64,000 bases of DNA. Origin: Candidatus Woykebacteria bacterium RBG_13_40_15 (GTDB lineage Bacteria; Patescibacteria; Microgenomatia; Woykebacterales; RBG-16-39-9b). Each line of letters begins with the position of its first letter. Position 1 is the first letter of the stretch. This document shows positions 1-7,012 of this stretch, in pieces. The stretch is from the NCBI GenBank assembly GCA_001816655.1, contig MHCP01000025.1, forward strand, positions 62,001-126,000, read 5' to 3'. A program made the translations under genes and the position numbers. The notes beneath the pieces are model-generated. The model searched no databases, was not told the DNA's origin, and was given only the letters and a program-made list of their open reading frames with translations.

Positions 1-97
1 TTTTTAAGTGTGACGAATAAGCATGCCCACGCAATATTTTTTTTGATCCTGTTACCTTGAATCTTTTTTCAGCTGTCTTTCTGGATTTCTGTTTCAT
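1..97 (-). CDS. rpmI: 50S ribosomal protein L35, 3' end beyond the window
   Basis: The reverse strand from 97 opens with MKQKSRKTAEKRFKVTGS and continues with the RGHAYSSH stretch typical of bacterial L35, a basic protein of the large ribosomal subunit. Only 32 codons are visible because the window ends at position 1. It lies 10 nt downstream of infC, giving the usual infC-rpmI(-rplT) order. The upstream AGGAT is a modest ribosome site. Confidence 0.93.
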   Translation of the reverse strand, partial: MKQKSRKTAEKRFKVTGSKKILRGHAYSSHLK

Positions 98-107
98 AAA
101 AAGTATC

Positions 108-623
108 CTAATGTTTTTTACAAGGCTTAAGGCCAACTACTAAGTTCTTACCAACCAACCGAGGTTCTGAATCCTTTTCCCCAATACCGTCTAGCATAGA
201 GGTTGCTTTTTCCAATATTGACCACCCGATTTCTGGGTGAACAATCTCTCTACCAGCAAATTTTATCGTTAATTGGACCCTGTTACCTTCTTCGAAAAAC
301 TCCTTTGCCCTATTCATCCTTATCTCCAAGTCGTGATCATCAATGGTAGGGCTTAACCAGATCTCCTTTGTTTCGATTTCTTTTGTTTTCTGTTTAATTT
401 TTCTTTCTTTTTTATCTTCCTCGTATTTAAATTTTTTAAAATCAATAATTTTTACGACCGGTGGATCTGCTTGGCCGGATACCTCTACTAAGTCCAAATT
501 AGAATTCCTTGCTCTCTCCCTTGCTTCATCGATTCTAATAATTCCAATTTGTTTCCCATTTTCTTCTAGTAGTCGTACTTTTTCAGCACGGATATTTTGA
601 TTGATCCGATAGTATTTTCTAAT
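108..623 (-). CDS. infC: Translation initiation factor IF-3, AUU start codon
   Basis: IF-3 binds the 30S subunit, checks the start codon and keeps subunits apart. The frame contains the IF-3 N-domain (YRINQNIRAEKVRLL, then IDEARERARN..LDLVEV), the lysine-rich linker and the C-domain (KEIWLSPTIDDHDL, KEFFEEGNRVQLTIKFAGRE). The first ATG-like start at 497 would remove the N-domain. Full length needs the ATT at 623-621, which has GGGAGGAG 6-8 nt upstream. That gives 171 aa, normal for IF-3. No ATG, GTG or TTG lies in frame upstream. An AUU start is the known device by which IF-3 represses its own mRNA in Escherichia coli, so autoregulation is likely here. It lies between thrS and rpmI. Confidence 0.95.
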   Translation of the reverse strand: MRKYYRINQNIRAEKVRLLEENGKQIGIIRIDEARERARNSNLDLVEVSGQADPPVVKIIDFKKFKYEEDKKERKIKQKTKEIETKEIWLSPTIDDHDLEIRMNRAKEFFEEGNRVQLTIKFAGREIVHPEIGWSILEKATSMLDGIGEKDSEPRLVGKNLVVGLKPCKKH

Positions 624-747
624 TGTTCTCTCCTCCCAATGAATTCGAAAAATAATCTTTTAATTTTAGTTTGGAAATTGCGTTTTCGCGAACCAACTCA
701 AACGGCCTTTTAGATAAATAAATTATTGTAGATTCGGTTCCTATCAT
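619..747 (-). CDS. Possible 42-aa ORF overlapping the infC start
   Basis: An ATG at 747 opens a 42-aa frame rich in lysine and hydrophobics (MIGTESTIIYLSKRPF...). Its TAG stop lies inside the AATTAG that also contains the infC AUU start, and its ATG overlaps the TGA of another short frame (ATGA). It has no homologue I recognise and no clear Shine-Dalgarno. It could be a coupling ORF that brings ribosomes to infC, or simply leader RNA. Confidence 0.3.
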   Translation of the reverse strand: MIGTESTIIYLSKRPFELVRENAISKLKLKDYFSNSLGGENN

Positions 748-839
748 TTGCAATTTTTTCTTCTGGATCTTATCCGATCGATTGCATAGTCTACCAGAGA
801 AATTATTCTCTTGTCAATTTCACCTAAAGTGGCTGCCAC
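744..839 (-). CDS. Possible 31-aa ORF between thrS and infC
   Basis: A GTG at 839 opens a frame that reads VAATLGEIDKRIISLVDYAI and then a basic tail, ending TGA at 744-746 where it overlaps the ATG of the next small ORF. The amphipathic pattern looks protein-like, but there is no ribosome site. Low confidence. Confidence 0.22.
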   Translation of the reverse strand: MAATLGEIDKRIISLVDYAIDRIRSRRKNCK

Positions 840-870
840 TGTGTTTAAATTGGAAACATGTTTTTCGGTA

Positions 871-2601
871 CTATTCTCTATTCTCGACCTCCTTTTCTAA
901 TCGATTAATTAAATCCCCGATTAAAACTGAGCCCTCATCTCCTTTTCCCCTAGATCGAACCGCAACCTTTTTTTGGACCTGTTCCCTATCTCCAACAACA
1001 AGCATATATGGAATTTTCTGCAGCTCTGCGTCTCGTATCTTTGTTTGCATTGTTTCGTTTCTGGAATCAACCTCAATACGTAATTTTTTGTTTAGGAATT
1101 CGTTTCTTAACTCAGTAGCGTATTGATTATGCCTTTCAGCTATTGGGATTATTATTGCTTGGATTGGAGATAGCCAAAGGGGAAATGCGCCACCGAAATG
1201 CTCAACTAGGACACCAACAAATCGCTGTAGAGAACCAATTATAGTTCTATGTATCATTGCTGGTTGTCTTGGTTTTCCGTCGCTGTCTGTGTAAGTAAGA
1301 TTAAACTTTTCTGGCATAAATAAATCTAATTGAATCGTACCACATTGCCAAGAGCGTGAGAGTGAATCATTAATATGGAAATCAATTTTTGGGCCGTAAA
1401 AGGCCCCTTCGCCTTCATTAATCTTGTAGTTTAATTTAAGATTATTTAGAACTTTTTTTAGAGTATTTTCTGCTTTATCCCATGTTTTCTTATTTCCCAT
1501 AGACTTTTCTGGGCGGGTTGAGAGTTCAATCGAAACTTCAGGAAAGCCTAGTATTTTGTAAAACCTCAGAGTTAAATCAATAATATTTTTAATCTCTGAT
1601 TCAATTTGATCTTCGGTAGCGAAAATATGGGCGTCGTCTTGACGAAAGGCTCTGACTCTAAATAGACCGTTGAGAGTTCCAGACTGTTCGTAGCGATGAA
1701 CCTCGCCCATCTCAGCGAGTCTTATTGGTAGATCACGATACGAATGAGGGCGCTCCTTATAAATTAAAATCATACCAGGACAGTTCATTGGTTTTAGAAC
1801 CAGTTTTTTGCCAGCTTGATTTACAAAATACATTTTGTCTCTGTAATTTTCCCAATGTCCTGATCGATGCCACAATTCTTCGGATAAAAGAATCGGTGTG
1901 GAGACTAATTGATAGCCAGCAGATTTTTGCAATTTATTGTAAAAACCCATTAGCGCTTCCCGTAGGAGCATTCCTTTTGGGTGCCAAAATACAAACCCTG
2001 GAGCTTCATTATGAAAACTGAAAAGATCTAACTCGCGACCAATTCTTCTATGATCGTAATTTTTTGCTTCCTCTCGCTGTTTTAAGTAGTTATCGAGTTC
2101 TTCTTGGGTGATAAAACAAGTTCCATAGATTCGGGTAAGCATTGGGTTGTTCTCACTACCACGCCAATATGCGCCAGCGATTGTTAAAAGTTTGAATGGC
2201 CCGATATCCTTCGCATTGTCAACGTGGTCGCCTTTGCAAAGATCAATAAAATTACCTGATTTATAGAATGAAACTTTGTTTGTAGTTTTGCAAAGTTCCC
2301 TAATAAGATCCAATTTGAAAGGTTGGTTAGCTTCAATCTTTTTTGCCTCCTCAATAGATTTTTCTATATGAGTAAATTTGTCCCAAGTTTTCAAGATTTT
2401 TTTCATTTCCGCCTCAATCTTTGGAAGGTCCTCTTCGGATATGGGTTTCTTAAAGGAAAAGTCATAGTAGAATCCGTTTTTAATGGTTGGTCCAATTCCT
2501 AGCTTGGTATCTGGCCAAAGTTTAATTACCGCTGCGGCGAGTAAGTGAGAAGCTGAATGGCGTACATTATCCAAATAATTTTCGTTTTTTATATTTTCCA
2601 T
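871..2601 (-). CDS. thrS: Threonyl-tRNA synthetase without TGS domain
   Basis: This enzyme charges tRNA-Thr with threonine. At 576 aa it is about 65 aa shorter than the common form because it begins directly with the N2 editing domain: HSASH at 15-19 and the CKGDH motif supply the editing-site residues. The class II catalytic core follows, with motif 2 (RYEQSGTLNGLFRVRAFRQD), the zinc-site cysteine in MNCPGM, motif 3 (MIHRTIIGSLQRF) and a C-terminal anticodon-binding domain (AIIIPIAERH, VVGDRE). The N-terminal TGS domain is absent. Expression appears controlled by the attenuator at 2622-2730. infC follows 247 nt downstream. Confidence 0.97.
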   Translation of the reverse strand: MENIKNENYLDNVRHSASHLLAAAVIKLWPDTKLGIGPTIKNGFYYDFSFKKPISEEDLPKIEAEMKKILKTWDKFTHIEKSIEEAKKIEANQPFKLDLIRELCKTTNKVSFYKSGNFIDLCKGDHVDNAKDIGPFKLLTIAGAYWRGSENNPMLTRIYGTCFITQEELDNYLKQREEAKNYDHRRIGRELDLFSFHNEAPGFVFWHPKGMLLREALMGFYNKLQKSAGYQLVSTPILLSEELWHRSGHWENYRDKMYFVNQAGKKLVLKPMNCPGMILIYKERPHSYRDLPIRLAEMGEVHRYEQSGTLNGLFRVRAFRQDDAHIFATEDQIESEIKNIIDLTLRFYKILGFPEVSIELSTRPEKSMGNKKTWDKAENTLKKVLNNLKLNYKINEGEGAFYGPKIDFHINDSLSRSWQCGTIQLDLFMPEKFNLTYTDSDGKPRQPAMIHRTIIGSLQRFVGVLVEHFGGAFPLWLSPIQAIIIPIAERHNQYATELRNEFLNKKLRIEVDSRNETMQTKIRDAELQKIPYMLVVGDREQVQKKVAVRSRGKGDEGSVLIGDLINRLEKEVENRE

Positions 2602-2621
2602 GTCTTTAAGATTCCATTTTT

Positions 2622-2679
2622 AAAACAACAAAAAACCTCCCGTTAGGAGGTTGTGAAGCCACGCAATAGACAACCTCCT
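2622..2679 (-). promoter_or_regulatory. thrS attenuator: antiterminator / terminator pair
   Basis: Read on the minus strand, AGGAGGTTGT (2679-2670) can pair with ACAACCTCCT (2654-2645) as an antiterminator. The same ACAACCTCCT segment can instead pair with GGAGGT (2640-2635), which is followed by TTTTTGTTG, making an intrinsic terminator 21 nt before the thrS start. The two folds exclude each other. The leader ORF stops right before the AGGAGG arm, so a ribosome finishing it would cover that arm and favour termination. A ribosome stalled at the threonine codons would leave it free. Confidence 0.8.
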
Positions 2680-2730
2680 CTAGGAAGAGCTGGCGGTAGT
2701 TGTGCAATCTAGGGCTTTGGTTTTTCTCAC
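2680..2730 (-). CDS. Threonine-rich leader peptide of thrS
   Basis: A GTG at 2730-2728 opens a 16-codon frame, VRKTKALDCTTTASSS, ending TAG at 2680. Four of 16 residues are threonine, three of them consecutive (ACA ACT ACC). An in-frame TAA lies just upstream, so the GTG is the only plausible start. The GTG is 6 nt after the -10 box, so it is probably translated as a leaderless message. Its placement before the alternative hairpins is the classic leader-peptide attenuation layout, as in E. coli thrL. Confidence 0.75.
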   Translation of the reverse strand: MRKTKALDCTTTASSS

Positions 2731-2736
2731 TTTTAC

Positions 2737-2765
2737 ACTTTAACACCTTTTAATTGGCTCGTCAA
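2737..2765 (-). promoter_or_regulatory. thrS promoter
   Basis: On the minus strand TTGACG (2765-2760) and TAAAGT (2742-2737) are separated by 17 nt. A start site about 7 nt further falls on the leader GTG at 2730. Confidence 0.65.
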
Positions 2766-2795
2766 TAATAGGTATTTAAAAAGCTAAGTTATTTA

Positions 2796-3059
2796 TTAGT
2801 GCGCTATTGGGCGCTGAATTTCATTTAAAATGTTGCCGATAAAATCCCCTATGATAGGAATAGAACTTATCTTGCTGAGAATAATTATGACAAGCCCGAC
2901 TACAATGGTAGCGCCGAGGACTGTGCCGACTCCCCAAGCAAGCCCGCCTAGAAAATTGTTCAAGATCACCCTTCCAGTTGGAAGATGAACTCTTGAATGT
3001 CCCCGTCCTTGTGTTGGGTCTATATATTCGTTATGTTTTTCTGGTTGGATTTCAGTCAT
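2796..3059 (-). CDS. Small membrane protein, DUF5665-like
   Basis: An 87-aa protein with a hydrophilic N-terminus, then NFLGGLAWGVGTVLGATI and a transmembrane segment ending before an IPIIGDFI motif. This order matches what I know of the DUF5665 family of single-span proteins of unknown function. It faces away from the next gene and lies upstream of the thrS promoter. Function unknown. Confidence 0.6.
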   Translation of the reverse strand: MTEIQPEKHNEYIDPTQGRGHSRVHLPTGRVILNNFLGGLAWGVGTVLGATIVVGLVIIILSKISSIPIIGDFIGNILNEIQRPIAH

Positions 3060-3171
3060 TATTTTAAGTATGCTTCAAAGAAGCTAAAACGTCAAGAATT
3101 GACTAAATTCCATTTTGACTAGGAGTAATCGACGCAGAAAGCTGTAGCTTTATATTGTTTCTCTAGCGAGA

Positions 3172-3177
3172 TATAAT
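3172..3177 (+). promoter_or_regulatory. -10 box directly before a GTG start
   Basis: TATAAT ends 7 nt before the GTG at 3185, so the transcript should begin at or next to the start codon. No good -35 is visible. Confidence 0.5.
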
Positions 3178-3184
3178 TAATAAA

Positions 3185-3610
3185 GTGAAAAAGAAACTTT
3201 TTCTGAAGATGAACTATAGTAAAAAATATGTTTTATTAAGCTTGGTTACGATTGCAGTTGTAATTATTGTAGTAGTTGGGATTTATTTCACAAGGTTATC
3301 ATCGGGTTATCGTCTATTTCGTATTTCTGGGGAGACAATCGGTGATTACAAATCCGGTAGTTTAATTATCGCTAAAAAGGTGGTTGATCCCCTATCGTTG
3401 AGTAAGGGGGACGCTGTTTTGTACGAAGTTGAAGTAGGTGGTAAAAAAGTCGAACGATTTGGAATAATCCTAGCTTTACCTTCCGAAAGTAAAATCAATC
3501 GGCTAGGCGTTTTCACCTTGGATCAAGCCTTTCTTATTGGGAGAGATAGTAAAGTAAAAGATCTAGTCGAAAAAGAAAAAATTAACTGGATTGTGATTAA
3601 AAAATTCTAA
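3185..3610 (+). CDS. Signal-peptidase-fold membrane protein lacking the catalytic serine
   Basis: A 141-aa protein with one N-terminal membrane helix (about residues 17-34) followed by RISGETIGDYKSGSLIIAKK and LSKGDAVLYEV. The spacing resembles the SGSMEP...GD core of S26 (SipW/LepB-like) peptidases, but the serine-methionine-glutamate box is replaced by SGETIG and no catalytic lysine is obvious. I read it as an inactive relative or a S24/S26-like domain of other use. An internal ATG at 3209 is an alternative start; the GTG at 3185 fits the -10 box better. Confidence 0.5.
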   Translation: MKKKLFLKMNYSKKYVLLSLVTIAVVIIVVVGIYFTRLSSGYRLFRISGETIGDYKSGSLIIAKKVVDPLSLSKGDAVLYEVEVGGKKVERFGIILALPSESKINRLGVFTLDQAFLIGRDSKVKDLVEKEKINWIVIKKF

Positions 3611-3678
3611 TGGTAGACGGTGGAAGAGTTAAACATACGCCTTCGCGATTTAACACGCTTCCCATGTTGCGAAAATTC

Positions 3679-3755
3679 TGGTGGGCTCGAGGGGACTTGA
3701 ACCTCTGACCTCTTCGATGTCAACGAAGCGCTCTAACCAACTGAGCTACGAGCCC
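3679..3755 (-). tRNA. tRNA-Val(GAC)
   Basis: Full cloverleaf on the minus strand: acceptor GGGCTCG/CGAGCCC, D-arm GCTC..GAGC, anticodon stem CTTCG/CGAAG with loop TTGACAT, T-arm with TTCAAGT, discriminator A and encoded CCA. Confidence 0.95.
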
Positions 3756-3761
3756 ATAATT

Positions 3762-3835
3762 TTCTACAACGAAGCGCCCTGCCTCGCTCGCCTCGCGAAG
3801 CGGGCCGTCAGGCAGGTCTAACCAACTGCGTAAGG
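3762..3835 (-). repeat. tRNA-Val remnant split by a 39-bp palindromic element
   Basis: The bases around 3767-3777 and 3816-3829 repeat parts of the neighbouring tRNA-Val gene (CAACGAAGCG and TCTAACCAACTG). Between them lies an imperfect palindrome at 3778-3816 with ends CCTGCCT and AGGCAGG and a GC-rich centre. It looks like a duplicated tRNA fragment carrying an inserted hairpin element. Confidence 0.6.
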
Positions 3836-3839
3836 AAAC

Positions 3840-4451
3840 TTATTTGCCAACTGTTGGAAGAACTTTTTCTTTTTTAACTTCTATAACGTCGTCTATTATA
3901 CCGTATTTTTTAGCTTCAAGGCTAGTCATAAAGAAATCTCTTTCTGTATCTTTTTCTACTTGCGAGATAGCTTGATTTGTTTCTTTTGCCAGAATTTCAC
4001 TGAGGCGCCTTTTCATTTTTAATATTTCGTTTGCGTGTATTTTTATATCCGTTGCTTGACCAGAGATTTCGGTCATTGGCTGGTGAATCATTATTTTTGA
4101 ATTCGGTAGAGCAAAACGCTTACCACTTTTACCACCAGCAAGAATTACTGCAGCGCCAGATGCCGCCATACCAACACAGACGGTTGAGATATCACTTCTC
4201 ACAAATTTCATTGTGTCGTAAATTGCCAGTGTGGAATGGACGTAACCACCCGGTGAATTTATATAGATACTTATATCTCTATCCATCCCTTCATTTTCTA
4301 AGTAAAGTAGTTCTGCAATTACGATGTTGGCAACCTCATCTGTAATTGTGCCGCTAATAAAAATAATCCTCTCTTCAAGTAGTCTGCTGTAAATATCATA
4401 GGCCCGCTCACCTTGTGGGTCTTTTTTAATTACCATTGGTACAAGTTCCAT
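3840..4451 (-). CDS. clpP: ATP-dependent Clp protease, proteolytic subunit
   Basis: ClpP forms the double-ring peptidase chamber that degrades proteins fed by a Clp ATPase. The 203-aa protein has the complete triad: Ser98 in GMAASGAA, His123 in MIHQP and Asp172 in ERDFFMT, plus the oxyanion-loop SPGG. The length is typical. No clpX is in the window. Its ATG sits 9 nt after a TATAAT box, with no Shine-Dalgarno, so the mRNA has almost no leader. Confidence 0.97.
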   Translation of the reverse strand: MELVPMVIKKDPQGERAYDIYSRLLEERIIFISGTITDEVANIVIAELLYLENEGMDRDISIYINSPGGYVHSTLAIYDTMKFVRSDISTVCVGMAASGAAVILAGGKSGKRFALPNSKIMIHQPMTEISGQATDIKIHANEILKMKRRLSEILAKETNQAISQVEKDTERDFFMTSLEAKKYGIIDDVIEVKKEKVLPTVGK

Positions 4452-4456
4452 AAGGA

Positions 4457-4502
4457 GCGGATTATATCCTGCAAGGAAACAATCCGCAAAGCGGATTATA
4501 TC
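4457..4502 (-). promoter_or_regulatory. Tandem -10 boxes upstream of clpP
   Basis: GATATAATCCGC occurs twice on the minus strand (4468-4457 and 4502-4491), 34 bp apart, with the inverted repeat AATCCGC/GCGGATT at 4481-4497 between them. This could be two start sites or an operator overlapping the promoter. Confidence 0.45.
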
Positions 4503-4545
4503 AAATAAAGACGCTTATTTCTATTAAATAAAGTAAAGGGTTTAA

Positions 4546-4594
4546 GGAGAGGGGCTCCAGCTGGTGCATGGCTGGAGCCTAACAATCCCCTCTA
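4546..4594 (-). terminator. Hairpin ending the 4613-4837 unit
   Basis: GGCTCCAGC (4553-4561) pairs with GCTGGAGCC (4571-4579), and flanking GAGGGG/CCCCTC extends the stem. The U-tract on the minus strand is weak (CTCCTTAAACCC). Confidence 0.5.
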
Positions 4595-4612
4595 ATCTTC
4601 CGTTCAAGCCGC

Positions 4613-4837
4613 CTAACTCATAGCTTGGAGGGTTCTTGTTGTTTCATCGAGACCTCCCTGCCAGCGTAGCCCTCTTTTTGTAGCTGGGTTTTCTCCCAAC
4701 CACTTGTCTACAAGTCTTCCCCAACCGTCGCTGCGAAGATTAGCGATAACCCTGTGTAGATGAGTTAGTCGTTCGTTGACTCCGATTCTCCCAATGCCTC
4801 GCTCAATATTCGATAGACGTCTTGTTGGGTAAGCAAT
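4613..4837 (-). CDS. Orphan cassette gene, start and frame uncertain
   Basis: A minus-strand frame of about 74 residues ends at 4613 (...RVIANLRSDGWGRLVDKW..., TLQAMS) and looks like real protein with GC-rich codon use. It has no ATG, GTG or TTG; the first candidate is ATT at 4837. A TTG at 4836, one base out of phase, has ideal spacing from AGAGGAG and encodes LTQQDVYRILSEALGESES before stopping. Either the start is AUU, or a frameshift separates the two halves. No homologue recognised. The hairpin at 4546-4594 ends the unit. Confidence 0.4.
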   Translation of the reverse strand: MAYPTRRLSNIERGIGRIGVNERLTHLHRVIANLRSDGWGRLVDKWLGENPATKRGLRWQGGLDETTRTLQAMS

Positions 4838-4874
4838 ATTGACTCCTCTCCCCTCTTCTGATTTGATATCTTTC

Positions 4875-5030
4875 CTCTAGGGTCTATGACCAAAGTCGGT
4901 GGGAATTGTGGGAGTTGAGCCCACTACGGTCTGCCTAATTCCCATAAATGGAGGGGCGAGGATTTTTAACCCCGACTAGAGAAAGTCCCCAGTTTGGCCT
5001 TCCTTCTTATCCCGGTAGATCGGGACCCTC
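4875..5030. other. Non-coding stretch upstream of the orphan gene
   Basis: The stretch is GC-richer than its surroundings and carries short inverted segments (for example CCCGATCTACCGGG near 5014-5027). I see no supported ORF. It is probably the 5' leader and promoter region of the unit at 4613-4837. Confidence 0.3.
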
Positions 5031-5032
5031 CA

Positions 5033-5060
5033 CGAAAAAACCCCCTTTCGGGGGTTTCCG
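5033..5060 (-). terminator. Terminator, probably two-way
   Basis: AAACCCCC and GGGGGTTT form a perfect stem with a TTTC/GAAA loop. On the minus strand it is followed by TTTTTTCG and serves the LiaF-like gene; the plus side also has T-rich sequence. A second inverted repeat, ACCCCCTT..AAGGAGGGGGT, lies at 5106-5129. Confidence 0.75.
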
Positions 5061-5210
5061 TTTTAGTTATGCTTAACTACCTTAAAACGTTCCCCCGTGG
5101 TGGAAACCCCCTTTAATAAAGGAGGGGGTGACCAACATAATTATGAGAGAACAATTAGTTGCCATATATCAGTATTAAATTATAGTTACAGCTAAATTAG
5201 CTGTCAAGCA

Positions 5211-6104
5211 CTACTTGATCGAAATTGAACTCGCAACGGCCTCAATTTGAATGTCTACTCTAATAAAAGCTGCATCAAATTTGCTGCTCTTATACTCGTC
5301 GTTATTTTTTCTGAAACGGGAATCTACAGATATGTTTTTAACTGGTGAAGTTATTTTTATTCGAGCCTCAATTTCTTTTGGAATCTTTATATCTAGGTTT
5401 GAAGCCTTTGCTTTAATTTTCGCATTCGATGAGTAAGATGAGTTGAAAGATATTTTCAAATCCGAAGCCTGAGAGTTAATTTCCAAGTAGTTGACCCTAA
5501 GGGACGTTAAATCAAGAGATTCTTTTGATGCTCCAGTGGTGATTTGTATTTCGATTGGAATCTGCCTTGTAACTGAAAGCTCGGTTTTGTTCTGTAGGGA
5601 AGAAATAAATGGTAAACCAGGAGTGATATTTTGCTTTAGAGTAAAAATTTCCTGCCCAAAAGTATCCTGCTTTACTATTTCCGGTTTATTTACAGCTTTA
5701 CTATAAACAACTTTTCCTTCAACAAGTTTCGAGGTGTCGTTGCCGAGCGCATTAATCGTAAGATTTGTCGCTGGCATATCGATAATTATTTTCGCTCTTG
5801 TCAAACTTCCAAGAGGCTCAGAGATTTTAAGAGTGTTGGTAGCAAGTGGGTTTCTGGTAAACGGGTTGAAAGTCAAAAAAATTGGAATCAAAAATATAAG
5901 TAATATTACTACAACTAAACTTCTAAAGGAAATTGATTGCCCTACTATGAATTCGATCCCAATCAAGATAATTATCACTGGCCAGAATTTCCATAGATTT
6001 GTCCAAATATCCCAAGATAAAATCCCAAAATTGTTTAGTAAAAAAATTACCCCCAAACCTATTAAAATTATCGGTCCTGCTTTAAAATTCTTTTTTAATT
6101 TCAT
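5211..6104 (-). CDS. LiaF-like membrane protein (DUF5668 + adhesin-like domain)
   Basis: The 297-aa protein begins with three or four membrane helices (residues about 10-80) containing GPIILIGLGVIFLLNNFGIL, the LiaI/DUF5668 signature. A long beta-rich outer domain follows with repeated short strands such as SSYSSNAKIKAKASNLDI, like the LiaF/DUF4097 beta-repeat domain. Family members sense envelope stress. No LiaRS pair is adjacent. A terminator lies downstream at 5033-5060. Confidence 0.65.
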   Translation of the reverse strand: MKLKKNFKAGPIILIGLGVIFLLNNFGILSWDIWTNLWKFWPVIIILIGIEFIVGQSISFRSLVVVILLIFLIPIFLTFNPFTRNPLATNTLKISEPLGSLTRAKIIIDMPATNLTINALGNDTSKLVEGKVVYSKAVNKPEIVKQDTFGQEIFTLKQNITPGLPFISSLQNKTELSVTRQIPIEIQITTGASKESLDLTSLRVNYLEINSQASDLKISFNSSYSSNAKIKAKASNLDIKIPKEIEARIKITSPVKNISVDSRFRKNNDEYKSSKFDAAFIRVDIQIEAVASSISIK

Positions 6105-6185
6105 TTCGATAGGTTATTTATAAGAGCTTAAACAAATTATAACAAGCTTTTCCAAGTAATCTAGTTTCAAAACTCGTTTTTAAAT

Positions 6186-6959
6186 TCAAATAATTATTTC
6201 TAAGCTGTCGTAAGCTATGTTGAAATTCTCCCCGCCAACTTTTTTAATCAGCTTTTCAAGTTTTTTGTGCGGTAGTGTGCGATGCCCAAGATGGATAAAG
6301 TAGATAGATTTTGCGTTTAACCTTTTTCCTAATTCTAATCCTTCCATAATCGTTTCATGCCCCCTCGTTTGTACCTTTAGTTCGGAGCCGTCAATCGCAA
6401 TTGCATCGGCATGTTCTACTACTTTGGCTGTATTTTTTGGCAACGACTTAAAATCTGGTGCCCAAAAAAATTTCTTTTTGCCTTCTTTCACTAATATCCC
6501 AAACGTCGAATTGGTATGTTCTACAGGCAAAAAAGTTAAGGTTAGGTTTTCAAAAGTTGTTTCTAAGTTTTCTAGGGCTTTAACTGTTTCAACCTTTACT
6601 ATTTCGTATTCATTAGGAAAAAACATGAAGCGAATTTTTGCAAGGGTTTTTGGGTGAATAAATATTTTAGGTTTTAGCCTACCAGTCTCCGTGTAAATAT
6701 GAGAAAGGTCCCAAAGACCAAAGGTGTGATCAGAATGTTCGTGAGTTATCGCAGCAGCTCTGATTTTTGTTGGATCTATATCTGTTCTCCTTAGGTGTTC
6801 ATAGGTGTCCGGACCGGCATCAAGTAATAAAATGTCATTTATTAATGCTTGGCTACGGGTTCGAGTATCCCGAGGATCTTTTGACGAACAAATTTCATCA
6901 GTACAACCTAAGCGTGGCAGCGGCCAGCCTGCACTTGTGCCCAAAAATTTAATTTTCAT
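6186..6959 (-). CDS. PhnP-like metallo-beta-lactamase-fold hydrolase
   Basis: 257 aa with MKIKFLGTSAGWPLPRLGC at the N-terminus, LLLDAGPD, the metal motif THEHSDHTFGL (residues about 73-83), VEHTNST and FIHLGHRTL. The GTS/GC opening and HxHxDH motif fit the PhnP/RNase-Z-related phosphodiesterases. The substrate cannot be inferred because no phn genes are nearby. Confidence 0.7.
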   Translation of the reverse strand: MKIKFLGTSAGWPLPRLGCTDEICSSKDPRDTRTRSQALINDILLLDAGPDTYEHLRRTDIDPTKIRAAAITHEHSDHTFGLWDLSHIYTETGRLKPKIFIHPKTLAKIRFMFFPNEYEIVKVETVKALENLETTFENLTLTFLPVEHTNSTFGILVKEGKKKFFWAPDFKSLPKNTAKVVEHADAIAIDGSELKVQTRGHETIMEGLELGKRLNAKSIYFIHLGHRTLPHKKLEKLIKKVGGENFNIAYDSLEIII

Positions 6960-7012
6960 TTCTCTTGAAAAAATTTGACAAAGGCAGCCTTTTTCTTAAT
7001 TGCCGAACGAAG

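Noticed and set aside
2602..2795. T-box riboswitch upstream of thrS
   Set aside because: No T-box consensus or specifier loop; the Thr-rich ORF and alternate hairpins explain the region better.
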